NCBI GenBank assembly: GCA_030432295.1
Contig: JAUIHI010000003.1
Span: 1-64,000 of the forward strand
Direction of reading: 5' to 3'
DNA length: 64,000 bases
DNA from: Anaerolineae bacterium
GTDB taxonomy: Bacteria; Chloroflexota; Anaerolineae; Caldilineales; Caldilineaceae
Below are positions 28,624 to 36,966 of the stretch, in pieces; position 1 is the stretch's first letter; every line of letters begins with the position of its first letter. Below the pieces are notes generated by a model. It worked only from the letters and a program-made list of their open reading frames with translations. It made no database searches and was not told the origin of the DNA. The position numbers and the translations under genes are program-made.

Positions 28624-29022
28624 CTACGCAGGCTCGGCGCTTATTGCTTCCGGCGCAAAGGCCCGGCTTTCGTCGTGCCGTGCTATCGGAGCGATTTCAT
28701 AGCTGAAGTTGGTGAGAATGGCAAAGAGGAGGTCTTTCCACGCGCCCTGCATAGAAGTCTGGCGCAGGGTGTAGTGCGCCCGGTCAGGCCCAGTAAACTC
28801 GACAAGGGGTTCGGCGACCAGACCTGCGCCAAACTGGCGAGAGAAGCGCACCGTATGGTAGAAGCCCCGAAGCACGTCGCAGAAGAGATGGCGCTCTGCT
28901 TCGGTGAGCGGTCTGGCAAATTCAACGATGTGGGAATGGGCTGTGACACCGTCCTCGCGGCTGATTGTCGCCAAACCGCCCAGTGTGAGGTCTGCCTTTG
29001 TGTAGGTTGCTCGTTTTTGCAT
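28624..29022 (-). CDS. Unknown 132-residue protein, second gene of ART-like operon
   Basis: I do not recognise the family. It is a small soluble mixed alpha/beta protein; notable segments are GVTAHSHIVEFARPLTEAE, LRGFYHTVRFSRQFG and WKDLLFAILTNFSYEIAPI. No signal peptide or membrane segment. AAGGGAA precedes ATG 29022, and 14 bp separates it from the ADP-ribosyltransferase-like gene upstream on the same strand. The tight pairing suggests a functional partner such as an immunity or antitoxin protein, which is inference only. Confidence 0.7.
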   Translation of the reverse strand: MQKRATYTKADLTLGGLATISREDGVTAHSHIVEFARPLTEAERHLFCDVLRGFYHTVRFSRQFGAGLVAEPLVEFTGPDRAHYTLRQTSMQGAWKDLLFAILTNFSYEIAPIARHDESRAFAPEAISAEPA

Positions 29023-29036
29023 CTGTTCGCTTTCCC

Positions 29037-29426
29037 TTACATCTTTTGCGTATAGGGCCGGAAAATGGCCTGGTCATTCAAAAATGCGAAGGTGTCAGGC
29101 GAAAACCAATACTGCTCGCCAGCAAAGGCAACATTGGTAATCTGGCGGCGAACCGCAAGCCCTCGTGCAAGCAAACTTTGCAAATCCGTCTGCGCCAATG
29201 TCATTTCAATGACGGTATAGCCGTCATCCGTCAATCCGGGCGCGATAGACGCGAAATACCAGGCAATGTCAGGACTCTCAGTCACATACCAGCCCGGGCC
29301 AAGTTGTGTTGCCCGGTCAGATTGCAGACGCTGCAGATTCTCCACATCCAAGCCGAAATTCAGAATGTCCAGCGCGCTTTCCCAGTCAGTGCCGTGATAG
29401 AGGGTGATTGTAGTCTGAGAAGCCAT
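29037..29426 (-). CDS. Small ADP-ribosyltransferase-like protein (DUF3990/ART-fold resemblance)
   Basis: A 129-residue soluble protein. LYHGT near residues 9-13 followed by a G-x-GWY-x-T block (GPGWYVTESPDIAWYFA, 43-59) resembles the NAD-binding core of ART-fold proteins such as DUF3990 and diphtheria-toxin-like enzymes. A candidate H-Y-E triad is H11, Y47 and E104 (AGEQYWFSP). It is the promoter-proximal gene of a two-gene operon. Small ART proteins of this size are often toxins with an adjacent neutraliser. The fold assignment is by motif, not alignment, and activity is unproven. No strong ribosome site precedes ATG 29426. Confidence 0.6.
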   Translation of the reverse strand: MASQTTITLYHGTDWESALDILNFGLDVENLQRLQSDRATQLGPGWYVTESPDIAWYFASIAPGLTDDGYTVIEMTLAQTDLQSLLARGLAVRRQITNVAFAGEQYWFSPDTFAFLNDQAIFRPYTQKM

Positions 29427-29477
29427 TTGACGGAATGAGAATCTCGCAAAAGTTGGACTGGATACCCTTACACGGGT

Positions 29478-29506
29478 ATTGTACCAGTCCGGCCAAAACG
29501 GGTCAA
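29478..29506 (-). promoter_or_regulatory. Sigma-70-type promoter of the ART-like operon
   Basis: On the minus strand TTGACC (29506-29501), a 17-bp spacer and TACAAT (29483-29478). Predicted transcription would start about 45 bp before ATG 29426. Both boxes are close to consensus. Confidence 0.6.
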
Positions 29507-29558
29507 CGGAAGGCGCGACCCAATCCCGGAATCAGGCGCGCCATTCCAGCGTGATTTG

Positions 29559-30809
29559 CTACCTGCCCCAACTAATCGTCTGCTCGTTCTGAAAGTCGTA
29601 CTTGAATGCCATTTCCAGGGGCAGACGGCGCTGGTTGCTGCCATCCCAGCCCATCACATAGACCGCCCAATCCCCGTCCCGGTTGCTCAGAAAAGCGATC
29701 TGCTCGCCGTCGGGACTCCACACCGGTGCCACATTGTGGGGATAGACCCGCGCCAGGGCATCGGCGGGCCGGGTCAGGGCGGTCATTCCCTGACCGTCCG
29801 GCCCAATTGTGTAGATTTCCCGGTGGGTCTGGTTGTTGTTGAAAAAGGCAATCAGCCCGCCGTCGGGCTGCCAGATCGGGTCCTGATGACGGGTCCATCG
29901 GGTCACCTGGCGATTGATAAAACCGCCGTCGGCGTCTTTGTGTGGCCCGTCCTGGGTAATCTGCAAGCCGTCTCGGCTCTGATAGGCGATGCCCTGTTCG
30001 GTCCAACTCGGCGAATTGGCGTTGGGCTGTGTGGGAATGTCACGGAAATCGCTGCCGTCCAACGCCACACGGCCCAGACCGCGCTGGCCGGGGCTGATCT
30101 CCCGGCTGAAGGCGATGAGCGTCCCCGCCGGGTTCCATGCGGGTGCGCGCAACTCCTCCCCGCTAAAGAGCTTACGCTCGCCGCTGCCGTCGCTGTTGAT
30201 AACGTACAGCCCCTTCCCACAGCGGATAAACGCCACCTGGCTGCCGTCCGGGCTGATGGCCGGGTCGAAGCCATCGGTCAAACGCTGTAGCTTGCCGCTG
30301 CCCAGTTCATAGAGCAGAATCGAACCGTCAGCCCCGGCCAGGGCCAATTTGCCCGGCAATCCAACTGCCGCGGCCGTGGCCCCACGCGGGGCCGGTGTGG
30401 CTATGGGCGGACTGACCGCTGCCGGGCTGGGCGTCGCTATCAACGGGAGCAGGCCGTAGTCAAAGAGTGTCACCCGGTCCCGTTCCACCCAGCCGGTGAT
30501 GTGTTGCAGGCTGGTGACGAGTAGCCAGACGCCATCGGCGCTGCGTCCCAGCACCTTCACCGGTGAGCCAGTGGTCAGCTTTTCCAGAGAAGGGCCACCG
30601 GGCGCGTTGCGCACGTCTACCCCGCCACTGCGCACACTGCCGGTTACAGTTTTGCCAATAGGTGGCGGCGTGAGCGGATAGACATCCGGTGACTGGGATT
30701 GCGGGCGGCTGGCCGCGGCGTCGGCTGGCAGAGCAGAGAATAGCACCAGGGCTGCCAGCATAACAGATCCAACAAAGAGAGCGATGCTTTTTTTCCAGGG
30801 GGATTTCAC
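29559..30809 (-). CDS. Secreted protein with SH3-like and TolB/WD40-like (PD40) repeats
   Basis: A 416-residue exported protein. The signal peptide (ALFVGSVMLAALVLFSALPADAAA) is followed by a bacterial SH3 domain (about 55-115, VRNAPGG, VLGRSADGVWLLV, GWVERD). A Pro/Ala linker leads to a beta-propeller of PD40 blades (DPAISPDGSQVAFIR, APAWNPAGTLIAFSR, PVWSPDGEQIAFLSN). Such propellers bind proteins or cell-wall ligands outside the cytoplasm. The longer frame has no ribosome site; GTG 30809 has GGGAGG at 8 nt and begins the signal peptide, so I prefer it. It is divergent from an enolase-family gene. Confidence 0.82.
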   Translation of the reverse strand: MKSPWKKSIALFVGSVMLAALVLFSALPADAAASRPQSQSPDVYPLTPPPIGKTVTGSVRSGGVDVRNAPGGPSLEKLTTGSPVKVLGRSADGVWLLVTSLQHITGWVERDRVTLFDYGLLPLIATPSPAAVSPPIATPAPRGATAAAVGLPGKLALAGADGSILLYELGSGKLQRLTDGFDPAISPDGSQVAFIRCGKGLYVINSDGSGERKLFSGEELRAPAWNPAGTLIAFSREISPGQRGLGRVALDGSDFRDIPTQPNANSPSWTEQGIAYQSRDGLQITQDGPHKDADGGFINRQVTRWTRHQDPIWQPDGGLIAFFNNNQTHREIYTIGPDGQGMTALTRPADALARVYPHNVAPVWSPDGEQIAFLSNRDGDWAVYVMGWDGSNQRRLPLEMAFKYDFQNEQTISWGR

Positions 30810-30885
30810 TGTTAGAGCCTCCCAAGGGGGATATGGATTGATAGGGTTTTTGGATGTAATGAGGCGAAAACGCAAATTCAAGAGT

Positions 30886-30891
30886 ATTGTA
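30886..30891 (-). promoter_or_regulatory. Probable -10 box (TACAAT)
   Basis: The minus-strand TGATACAATACTC lies about 77 bp upstream of GTG 30809. No convincing -35 is present. Confidence 0.35.
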
Positions 30892-31065
30892 TCACAGCCG
30901 TTGAGAAAACACAGGTGAACAGAAAGGTATTCGCAGAGAACATCCAATTCTCCACTTGCGCGCATCGCCCAATTGCGCTACCGTTCACTCCGCGACAGAT
31001 TTTGTCCGTCGCAGAACTGATCCAATCCTCAATCGCTAATATCCAATCCCCACCTAGGAGGACCC

Positions 31066-32208
31066 ATGAAAATCACCGCACTCAAACCCTATCTGGTCGA
31101 TTCCGGCTCGGCCAAACACTGGCTCTTTGTCAAAGTGGAGACCGACGAGGGACTCCACGGCTGGGGCGAGGCCTACACCCAGCTAGACCGGGACCGCCAG
31201 TTGGAGGTGCAGATTCAGGAGTTGGCCCGCTATGTGGAGGGGCGCAACCCACTCAATATCAAACACTTCGTCTTTATGGCCTACAACGACTTTGCGGGCA
31301 AGCGGGGCAGCCTGGAACTCTTCTGCGCCATCAGCGCCATCGAGCAGGCCCTGTGGGACATTGCGGGCAAAGCAGCGGGCCAACCGGTCTACAATCTGCT
31401 GGGCGGCGCGTTCCGGGAGAAAATTCGGGTCTACGCCAACGGCTGGGGCGGGGGCGGCACAGTGGAACAGGCCGCCGAAGCCGCCGCCGCGACGGTTGCC
31501 AAAGGCTTCACCGGTCTGAAATTCGATCCCTTCCCCGGCCCCTGGCGAGCCTGGATCGACAAAAGCGAAGAGACCGCAGCCGTGGAACGCATCGCCGCAG
31601 TTCGGGAATCAGTTGGCCCGGAGGTGGAGATTCTGGTGGAGGTCCATCGACGGCTGGCTCCCATGCACGCCATCCGGGTGGCCAAGCTGCTGGAACCCTA
31701 TCGCCCCTTCTGGTACGAGGAACCGGTCTCGGCCCAGGACCTGGACAGCCTGGCCGAAGTGCGCCGCAACATCGGTTTGCCGGTAGTGACGGGGGAGGAA
31801 CTCTACACCAAAAACGACTTCCGCCCAGTCTTCGAGAAGCGGGCCGCGGACATCCTCAATCCGGATGTCTGCAACTGTGGCGGCATTCTGGAATTGCGGG
31901 AAATCGCAGCGATGGCCGAAGCCTATCACGTGGCTGTCGCGCCCCACGGCTACAACAGCACCGCGGTCGGTCTGGCCGCGATGCTCCACGGGGTGGCGGC
32001 TATGCCCAACTTTCTGATCGGGGAATACTTCGTCAACTTTGAGGAGATGTCCAACCTCTACAACCGCACGCCGATTGTGGCGGTGGACAGTTACGTGGCC
32101 CTGCCCACTGCGCCCGGTCTGGGCGTGGATATGGACGAGGAAGCCCTGGCCGCGCACAGCTATCGGCAGCGGCCTATGCGTAAGTTGCGGATGCCGGGGG
32201 AGGAGTGA
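31066..32208 (+). CDS. Sugar-acid dehydratase of the enolase superfamily (galactonate/mannonate-dehydratase-like)
   Basis: A 380-residue enzyme. Active-site residues are K152-F-D154, metal ligands E192, E218 (WYEEP) and E244 (TGEE), H194 in VEVHRR and H294 in APHGYN. The combination of VxVH on the third strand with a late His-Gly is that of the D-galactonate/D-mannonate dehydratase groups, which dehydrate aldonates to 2-keto-3-deoxy acids. The exact substrate is not readable. TAGGAGG lies 6-7 nt before ATG 31066. The following oligogalacturonate-lyase-like gene (convergent) suggests uronate or aldonate use. Confidence 0.9.
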   Translation: MKITALKPYLVDSGSAKHWLFVKVETDEGLHGWGEAYTQLDRDRQLEVQIQELARYVEGRNPLNIKHFVFMAYNDFAGKRGSLELFCAISAIEQALWDIAGKAAGQPVYNLLGGAFREKIRVYANGWGGGGTVEQAAEAAAATVAKGFTGLKFDPFPGPWRAWIDKSEETAAVERIAAVRESVGPEVEILVEVHRRLAPMHAIRVAKLLEPYRPFWYEEPVSAQDLDSLAEVRRNIGLPVVTGEELYTKNDFRPVFEKRAADILNPDVCNCGGILELREIAAMAEAYHVAVAPHGYNSTAVGLAAMLHGVAAMPNFLIGEYFVNFEEMSNLYNRTPIVAVDSYVALPTAPGLGVDMDEEALAAHSYRQRPMRKLRMPGEE

Positions 32209-32210
32209 AC

Positions 32211-32380
32211 TGCTGCGTGATGCGTACTGCGTAGACAGCGACATCCATTCCCCGTGCAATTGTTGGCTGGTGGGGAAGAAAGGGGAGATCGACAATTGAT
32301 CTCCCCTTTCCCATTTCCGAATGTATACCCCACTTTGTCTGTATCGTCACTGTCTACGCAGCACGCAGCACGCAGCAACT
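32211..32380. repeat. Nested inverted repeat between convergent genes, with an inner terminator-like stem
   Basis: The outer arms, ctgcgtgatgcgtactgcg..tagacag and ctgtctacgcagcacgcag, are roughly complementary. The inner stem aaggggagatc / gatctcccctt (32279-32310) has a 7-nt loop followed by TTTCCC. It fills the whole gap between the dehydratase and the lyase-like gene. Similar gcgtgctgcgtgctacg strings recur near 59660 and 59870. Confidence 0.6.
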
Positions 32381-32381
32381 G

Positions 32382-33533
32382 TCAGTCCTGCGCGTCCGGC
32401 AACCCATCAAAATCCGCCACCGGGACCCGATAGACATTCCCATAGCCGGACACATCGCTGGTGTAGACGACGTAACTGCCGTCCGGGCTGAAGCGGGGAT
32501 GGGCGTGGGTCTGCTGGATGTGCATACTGCTGCCGTGGCGGGCCAGAACTTTAGGGCCGTCGAAGCCGTCGCCGTTCCAGCGCCACAGGCGCACGACTTT
32601 GCCGCCGTCGCCCACAATCAGGCCAAAATCGTTGGAGTGGATGTGGCCGGTGACGTGGGGGAAAGCGTACTCCTGGCGGTCTGTGTTGTCGTAGCGCACT
32701 TTGCCAAAGAATTTATAGCCGTTGGCCTTCTGACCGTGATAGCTGATGTGGATACCATCCGCGTGCCAATACTCGTGGCCGACGGTTTCGCCCTCCTCAT
32801 CCCGGGGACGAATCTGCCAGACCGCGCCGTTGTTCATATCCAGCCCCCAGATGCGGTTGTCCACCAGATGCCACGGCCCCTCGTGGCAGAAGGTGAGCAG
32901 ATGGGATTGGGTCGGTGAGGTGTTGACGTGGCCCACCCAATAGTTCTCCTCCCACATCACCTCTGCGCCGCTGCCATCCACCGCCACCCGCATCACCCGG
33001 CTCAGGGGCTTGGCCTCCCAGGTCTCCCGAAAGCCCACATAGCCCCGCAACAGATCCACGGGAAAGCGGTCCGACATATCCTCCGAAATGCTGGCGCAGA
33101 TGTACTTGCCGTCGGCGGTGGCGTTGTTCATCGACACATCCCAGCCCTCGGGCATTGTGTAGAGCACTCGCTGTTCCAGACTGCTCAGGTTCAGCGCACA
33201 GAGATCGTAGCCGTGCCAGAAATAGGCTTCGTTGTTGTCGGCGTGGACACAGGCGCGCAGAAATTCCACCTCCCTGGGCAGAGGCAACTGCTCCAGATCG
33301 GTCAGTTGGGTGATGACGCCGGTCGCCAGTTCCAGGCTGTAGAGATTCGTGCAGTTGTAGCGGTCCGACGAAAAGAGCAGGCGGCTGTCGTTGTCATACC
33401 AGCCGGGGTTGGTGAAATAGAAGTGATGGCTGTGGCCTTTGTGATTGGTGAGTTGCTCGACAGTCACACCGCTGACGGGATCGGTGTGGGATTGGGAGCG
33501 CCATTCGCTGGGAAATTGCTGGCCGATGGACAT
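32382..33533 (-). CDS. ogl: Oligogalacturonate lyase-like protein (PL22 type)
   Basis: A 383-residue seven-bladed propeller protein. PL22-type features are HHFYFTNPGWYDND near the N terminus, SPTQSHLLTFCHEGPWHLVDNR in the middle (two parts), EYWHADG, and QQTHAHPRFSPDG near the end. The conserved His residues there supply the Mn2+ and base positions of the family. Known members cleave unsaturated oligogalacturonides into keto-uronates in the cytoplasm. No signal peptide is seen, consistent with that. The gene converges with the dehydratase at 31066-32208. The symbol is given by family resemblance; other oligouronate substrates are possible. Confidence 0.8.
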   Translation of the reverse strand: MSIGQQFPSEWRSQSHTDPVSGVTVEQLTNHKGHSHHFYFTNPGWYDNDSRLLFSSDRYNCTNLYSLELATGVITQLTDLEQLPLPREVEFLRACVHADNNEAYFWHGYDLCALNLSSLEQRVLYTMPEGWDVSMNNATADGKYICASISEDMSDRFPVDLLRGYVGFRETWEAKPLSRVMRVAVDGSGAEVMWEENYWVGHVNTSPTQSHLLTFCHEGPWHLVDNRIWGLDMNNGAVWQIRPRDEEGETVGHEYWHADGIHISYHGQKANGYKFFGKVRYDNTDRQEYAFPHVTGHIHSNDFGLIVGDGGKVVRLWRWNGDGFDGPKVLARHGSSMHIQQTHAHPRFSPDGSYVVYTSDVSGYGNVYRVPVADFDGLPDAQD

Positions 33534-33948
33534 TTTTCCTCCTGGGGGAAAAGTGGTGCGTTGTGCGTAGTACGTGAACCGGAAGTCTCTGTTCTTCGCG
33601 TTTCAGCGCCTTTGCGAGAGGCTTTGTTGGTTCACTTCTTTCGTACAAATATACTCTACCACAGGGGGGCGGGGGAGAAAAGGCTGTTGCTACGGTGGGT
33701 GCGTCTCAGGGATTCCCGGAATCAGCGCCCCTCCCCCAAATCTGGGACGCACCCGCTACGGTGGACAAAGCAGGCAGTTTGGGCTAGGATTGGGAGAAGA
33801 CAGGAGAGGACGCTCCGCATTGGGGCTGGCAAAGTCTCTCGCAGAGCCGCAAAGACGCAGAGAAAAATCCGCGTATTCTGCGTTCCATTCCTATCCGTGC
33901 AAATCCTGCCATCCGTGTCAATCCGTGTCCTTATTTTTTGGAGGTTCT
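33534..33948. other. 415-bp divergent intergenic region
   Basis: It separates the lyase-like gene from the alcohol dehydrogenase. It contains the pair gggtgcgtc / gacgcaccc (about 33698-33764) around a GC-rich centre with attcccggaatcag, a string also seen near 28580 and 29525. Degenerate gcagagccgcaaagacgcagag and ccgtgtcaatccgtgtcc follow just before the dehydrogenase. No gene is seen. Confidence 0.5.
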
Positions 33949-34998
33949 ATGCGTGGCATTGTCTTTCTCGGAGATCGTGAATTGGCCCTGCAGGAGTTCC
34001 CGGACCCCACGCCGGGGCCGGGCGAAGTCGTCGTCGAAATCAAAGCATCGGGGATGTGTGGCAGCGATCTGCACACCTATCGTGCGCCCAAGGGCGGTGC
34101 TGCGGCTGGACTGGGGCTAGGCGGTGACGGTTCCGCAGTGATCGCCGGCCACGAACCCTGCGGGGTGGTGGTGGCAAAGGGCAGCGGCGTCACCGATCGC
34201 CAGGCCACCATCGGCCAGCGGGTGATGAACTTTCACTACGACGGCTGCGGCGTCTGCCCGCACTGCCGCCAGGGCTGGTCTCAGATGTGTGTGGAGGGGG
34301 CAACGGTCTACGGCGTCACCGGCCACGGCGCGCACGCACCGTTTATGCGGATGCCCGCGGAGACGCTTGTGCCCCTGCCCGACGAACTTTCTTTCGTCGA
34401 AGGTGCGGCGGTCTCCTGTGGCGCGGGCACGGCCTACAACGCCCTGCGTCGGATGGGTGTGCGCGGTGGCAGCACACTGGCTGTCTTCGGCCAGGGACCG
34501 GTGGGGCTGGCGGCCACCCTTTTTGCCAGCGCGATGGGGGCGCGGGTTTTCGCTGTGGACATTGCCCCGGAGCGGCTGGCTCTGGCCCAAGAATTTGGCG
34601 CAGAGCAGACGATCAATTCCGCTACCCAAGAGACCGCTCCAGTGCTCAAAGAACTGACCCACGGCGAAGGGGTGGAGTTTGCCCTGGACGCCAGCGGCGC
34701 GCCGGAGGCCAGAGCCGCGGCCGTGCGGGCCTGTCGGGCCTGGGGCACGGCCTGTTTTGTGGGCGAGGGCAAGACCGTCACCCTGGACGTGAGCCAGGAT
34801 ATGCTGCGCAAGCAGTTGACGCTCATCGGCTCGTGGACATTTAACATCACCGGACAGGCCGACTGCGCCCGTTTTGTGGCGGACAACGGGATAGGGCTGG
34901 AACGGCTCTTCACCCATCGCTTTGCCCTGGAACAGGCCGAGGAAGCCTATCAACTTTTCGACAAGCAGACAATCGGCAAAGGCGTCTTCACTTTTTGA
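33949..34998 (+). CDS. Zinc-dependent medium-chain alcohol dehydrogenase
   Basis: A 349-residue NAD(P)-dependent oxidoreductase. Catalytic zinc ligands are C37 (GMCGSD) and H68-E69 (AGHEP). The structural zinc loop is intact with C100, C103, C106 and C114. The Rossmann motif GQGPVGLAA starts near 182, followed by an acidic residue (VDIAPER) that favours NAD. The family includes sorbitol, threonine and sugar-alcohol dehydrogenases. TTGGAGG precedes ATG 33949. An in-frame extension upstream runs through repeat sequence and is not used. Neighbouring dehydratase and lyase genes suggest carbohydrate oxidation, which is inference. Confidence 0.92.
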   Translation: MRGIVFLGDRELALQEFPDPTPGPGEVVVEIKASGMCGSDLHTYRAPKGGAAAGLGLGGDGSAVIAGHEPCGVVVAKGSGVTDRQATIGQRVMNFHYDGCGVCPHCRQGWSQMCVEGATVYGVTGHGAHAPFMRMPAETLVPLPDELSFVEGAAVSCGAGTAYNALRRMGVRGGSTLAVFGQGPVGLAATLFASAMGARVFAVDIAPERLALAQEFGAEQTINSATQETAPVLKELTHGEGVEFALDASGAPEARAAAVRACRAWGTACFVGEGKTVTLDVSQDMLRKQLTLIGSWTFNITGQADCARFVADNGIGLERLFTHRFALEQAEEAYQLFDKQTIGKGVFTF

Positions 34999-35014
34999 TG
35001 TCAAAGGGGAGCAA

Positions 35015-35077
35015 GCGAAAGAGCGGGGACGGATTGTGGAAGGCTGCTGCCATTCCAATCCGTCCCCGCTCTTTCGC
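35015..35077. terminator. Perfect 22-bp stem between convergent genes
   Basis: The arms at 35015-35036 and 35056-35077 (gcgaaagagcggggacgg... and its exact complement) flank a 19-nt loop. It lies between the alcohol dehydrogenase and the second ABC transporter operon. This is a strong candidate for bidirectional termination, of a sequence family different from the other perfect stems here. Confidence 0.6.
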
Positions 35078-35148
35078 CTGAATCAGGCTTGCTCTATTGA
35101 TTTTCGACCCGTGTGCAGCCTGCAAATGGCCGCACAGAACTCACTGTT

Positions 35149-36966
35149 TTAGCTCATCTCCGCGACGCCCATCAACTGATGGCTGTGCAGCCGGGCGTAG
35201 TGACCGTCTGTCGCCATCAGTTCCGCGTGGCTGCCATCTTCAATGATCCGCCCCCGTTCCATCACCAGAATCCGGTCTGCGTTGCGAATGGTGCTGAGCC
35301 GATGCGCGATGACCAGACTGGTGCGACTGCGCAGGACCCGCTCCAGCGCCTCCTGAATCAGCGACTCTGTGGCGGTGTCGATACTGCTGGTCGCCTCGTC
35401 CAGAATCAGCACACCCGACGGGTTGAGGGCCAGGGCACGGGCCAACGCCAGCAACTGCCGCTGCCCCTGGGAGAGATTCTCCCCATTGGGCATCACCTGA
35501 TAGTCGTAGCCCCCGGGCAGTTCCTCGATAAATTTGGCCGCATTGCTGAACTCCGCGGCCCGGCGCACGTCCTCATCGCTCAAATCCTCCCGATAGAGAC
35601 GGATGTTGAAGGCGATGGTTCCGGCCAGACAGACCGGATCCTGAGGGACGACGGCTACGGCCCGACGCAGATCCGCCAGGGAAAAGTCGCGTATGTCTTC
35701 CCCGTCCAGCCGAATCGTGCCCAGAGTCGGGTCGTAGTGGCGAGCCAGCAGACTGACCAGACTCGACTTGCCCGCACCCGTGGGGCCGACAACGGCCACA
35801 CTCTGCCCAGGCGGAATGGAGAGGGTCACCCCCTGCAATACTGGCTCGTCGGGCAGATACCAGAAGTGGACATTGTCATACGCAATGGCCCCGCGAACCT
35901 CAGGCAGTTTCTTGGGCGTTTCCGGCTCCTGCACAGACGGTTTGGTGTTGAGCAGGGCAAAGATGCGCTCCGCCGCGCCCAGCGCGATCTGCACTGTATT
36001 GTATTCCTGGGAGAGTCGCAGCACCGGCTGAAAGGCCCGCTCGGTGTACTGGACAAAAGCCACAAGCGTGCCCAGTGTCGCCCAGCCGGCCAGCACGCCC
36101 TGACCACCCCCGTAGAGGATCAGCCCCAGCCCCACCGCAGAAAGGATTTCCTGCACCGACAGAAAGAGCGCACTGTGCCAGCGCAGGTCGATCAGCGCCT
36201 CCCGATAACTTTTGTTGTAGCCCTCGAACTCCTGCTCGCTCTCCTCCTCCCGGTTGAACAGTTGGACGACAGTCATTCCGTGGACCTGTTCGTTGAGAAA
36301 GGCGCTGATGCGGGCCTGGGCCGAACGTTCACCGCTGGAGGATAGACGGATGCGGGCGCGGAAATAGCGGGTGACGAAGAAGACAATCGGCAGCACAGCC
36401 AGGGAGAGCAGGGCCAGCCGCCAGTTCACCGCCACCATCACCGACACAATCACAATCAGCGTCACGCCTTCCACCAGCACAATCACAATACTGCGGGAGA
36501 GAACTGCGTTGAGCTGGTCGATGTCATTGGTCAGCCGGGCCACCAGTTCGCCCGTGGACGTGCTGGTCAGAAAGGCGTGGTCCAGACGGAAGATGTGGGC
36601 GAAAACCCGTGTGCGCAGATCGGCCAGGGCGCGCTGCCCGGCCTGTTGCAGAAAATAGGTGAAGGCGAAGGTGAGCACAAAGATGCCCAGGGCTGTCGCG
36701 CCGTAGATGGCGGTGATGCGCCAGAGCGCGTCGATTTCGCCCCGTGCAATGGGGCCGTCGATGGCCTGTTGCAGCAGATAGGGCGGCACCGCGTTCAGCC
36801 CAGAGACGCCGATCATCAGCACCAGCGCGGCAAAGAGCCATTTCTTATAGGGTCCCAGAGAGGAAGCCAGCAGTTGAAAGAGGGCCGAATCCTGGCTGGC
36901 AACTTCGGACAGCTTGGCCCGTTCCTCACTTTTTGGTTCTGTTGGGGCTGTTTTAGGCTGCGCCAT
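35149..36966 (-). CDS. ABC exporter half-transporter, consensus-site subunit (second pair)
   Basis: A 605-residue half-transporter with a six-helix membrane domain (to about residue 335) and an ATPase domain. Walker A GPTGAGKSS is near 393-401, Walker B VLILDE retains the catalytic Glu, and the switch His is in VIAHRLS. The signature is LSQGQ instead of LSGGQ. It is translated after its partner, whose stop overlaps this start by 14 bp. The deviant signature matches the partner's degenerate Walker B site, as in TM287/288-type heterodimers. An acidic, Pro-rich N-terminal 35 residues (TEPKSEERAK) precedes the first helix. Substrate unknown. Confidence 0.93.
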   Translation of the reverse strand: MAQPKTAPTEPKSEERAKLSEVASQDSALFQLLASSLGPYKKWLFAALVLMIGVSGLNAVPPYLLQQAIDGPIARGEIDALWRITAIYGATALGIFVLTFAFTYFLQQAGQRALADLRTRVFAHIFRLDHAFLTSTSTGELVARLTNDIDQLNAVLSRSIVIVLVEGVTLIVIVSVMVAVNWRLALLSLAVLPIVFFVTRYFRARIRLSSSGERSAQARISAFLNEQVHGMTVVQLFNREEESEQEFEGYNKSYREALIDLRWHSALFLSVQEILSAVGLGLILYGGGQGVLAGWATLGTLVAFVQYTERAFQPVLRLSQEYNTVQIALGAAERIFALLNTKPSVQEPETPKKLPEVRGAIAYDNVHFWYLPDEPVLQGVTLSIPPGQSVAVVGPTGAGKSSLVSLLARHYDPTLGTIRLDGEDIRDFSLADLRRAVAVVPQDPVCLAGTIAFNIRLYREDLSDEDVRRAAEFSNAAKFIEELPGGYDYQVMPNGENLSQGQRQLLALARALALNPSGVLILDEATSSIDTATESLIQEALERVLRSRTSLVIAHRLSTIRNADRILVMERGRIIEDGSHAELMATDGHYARLHSHQLMGVAEMS

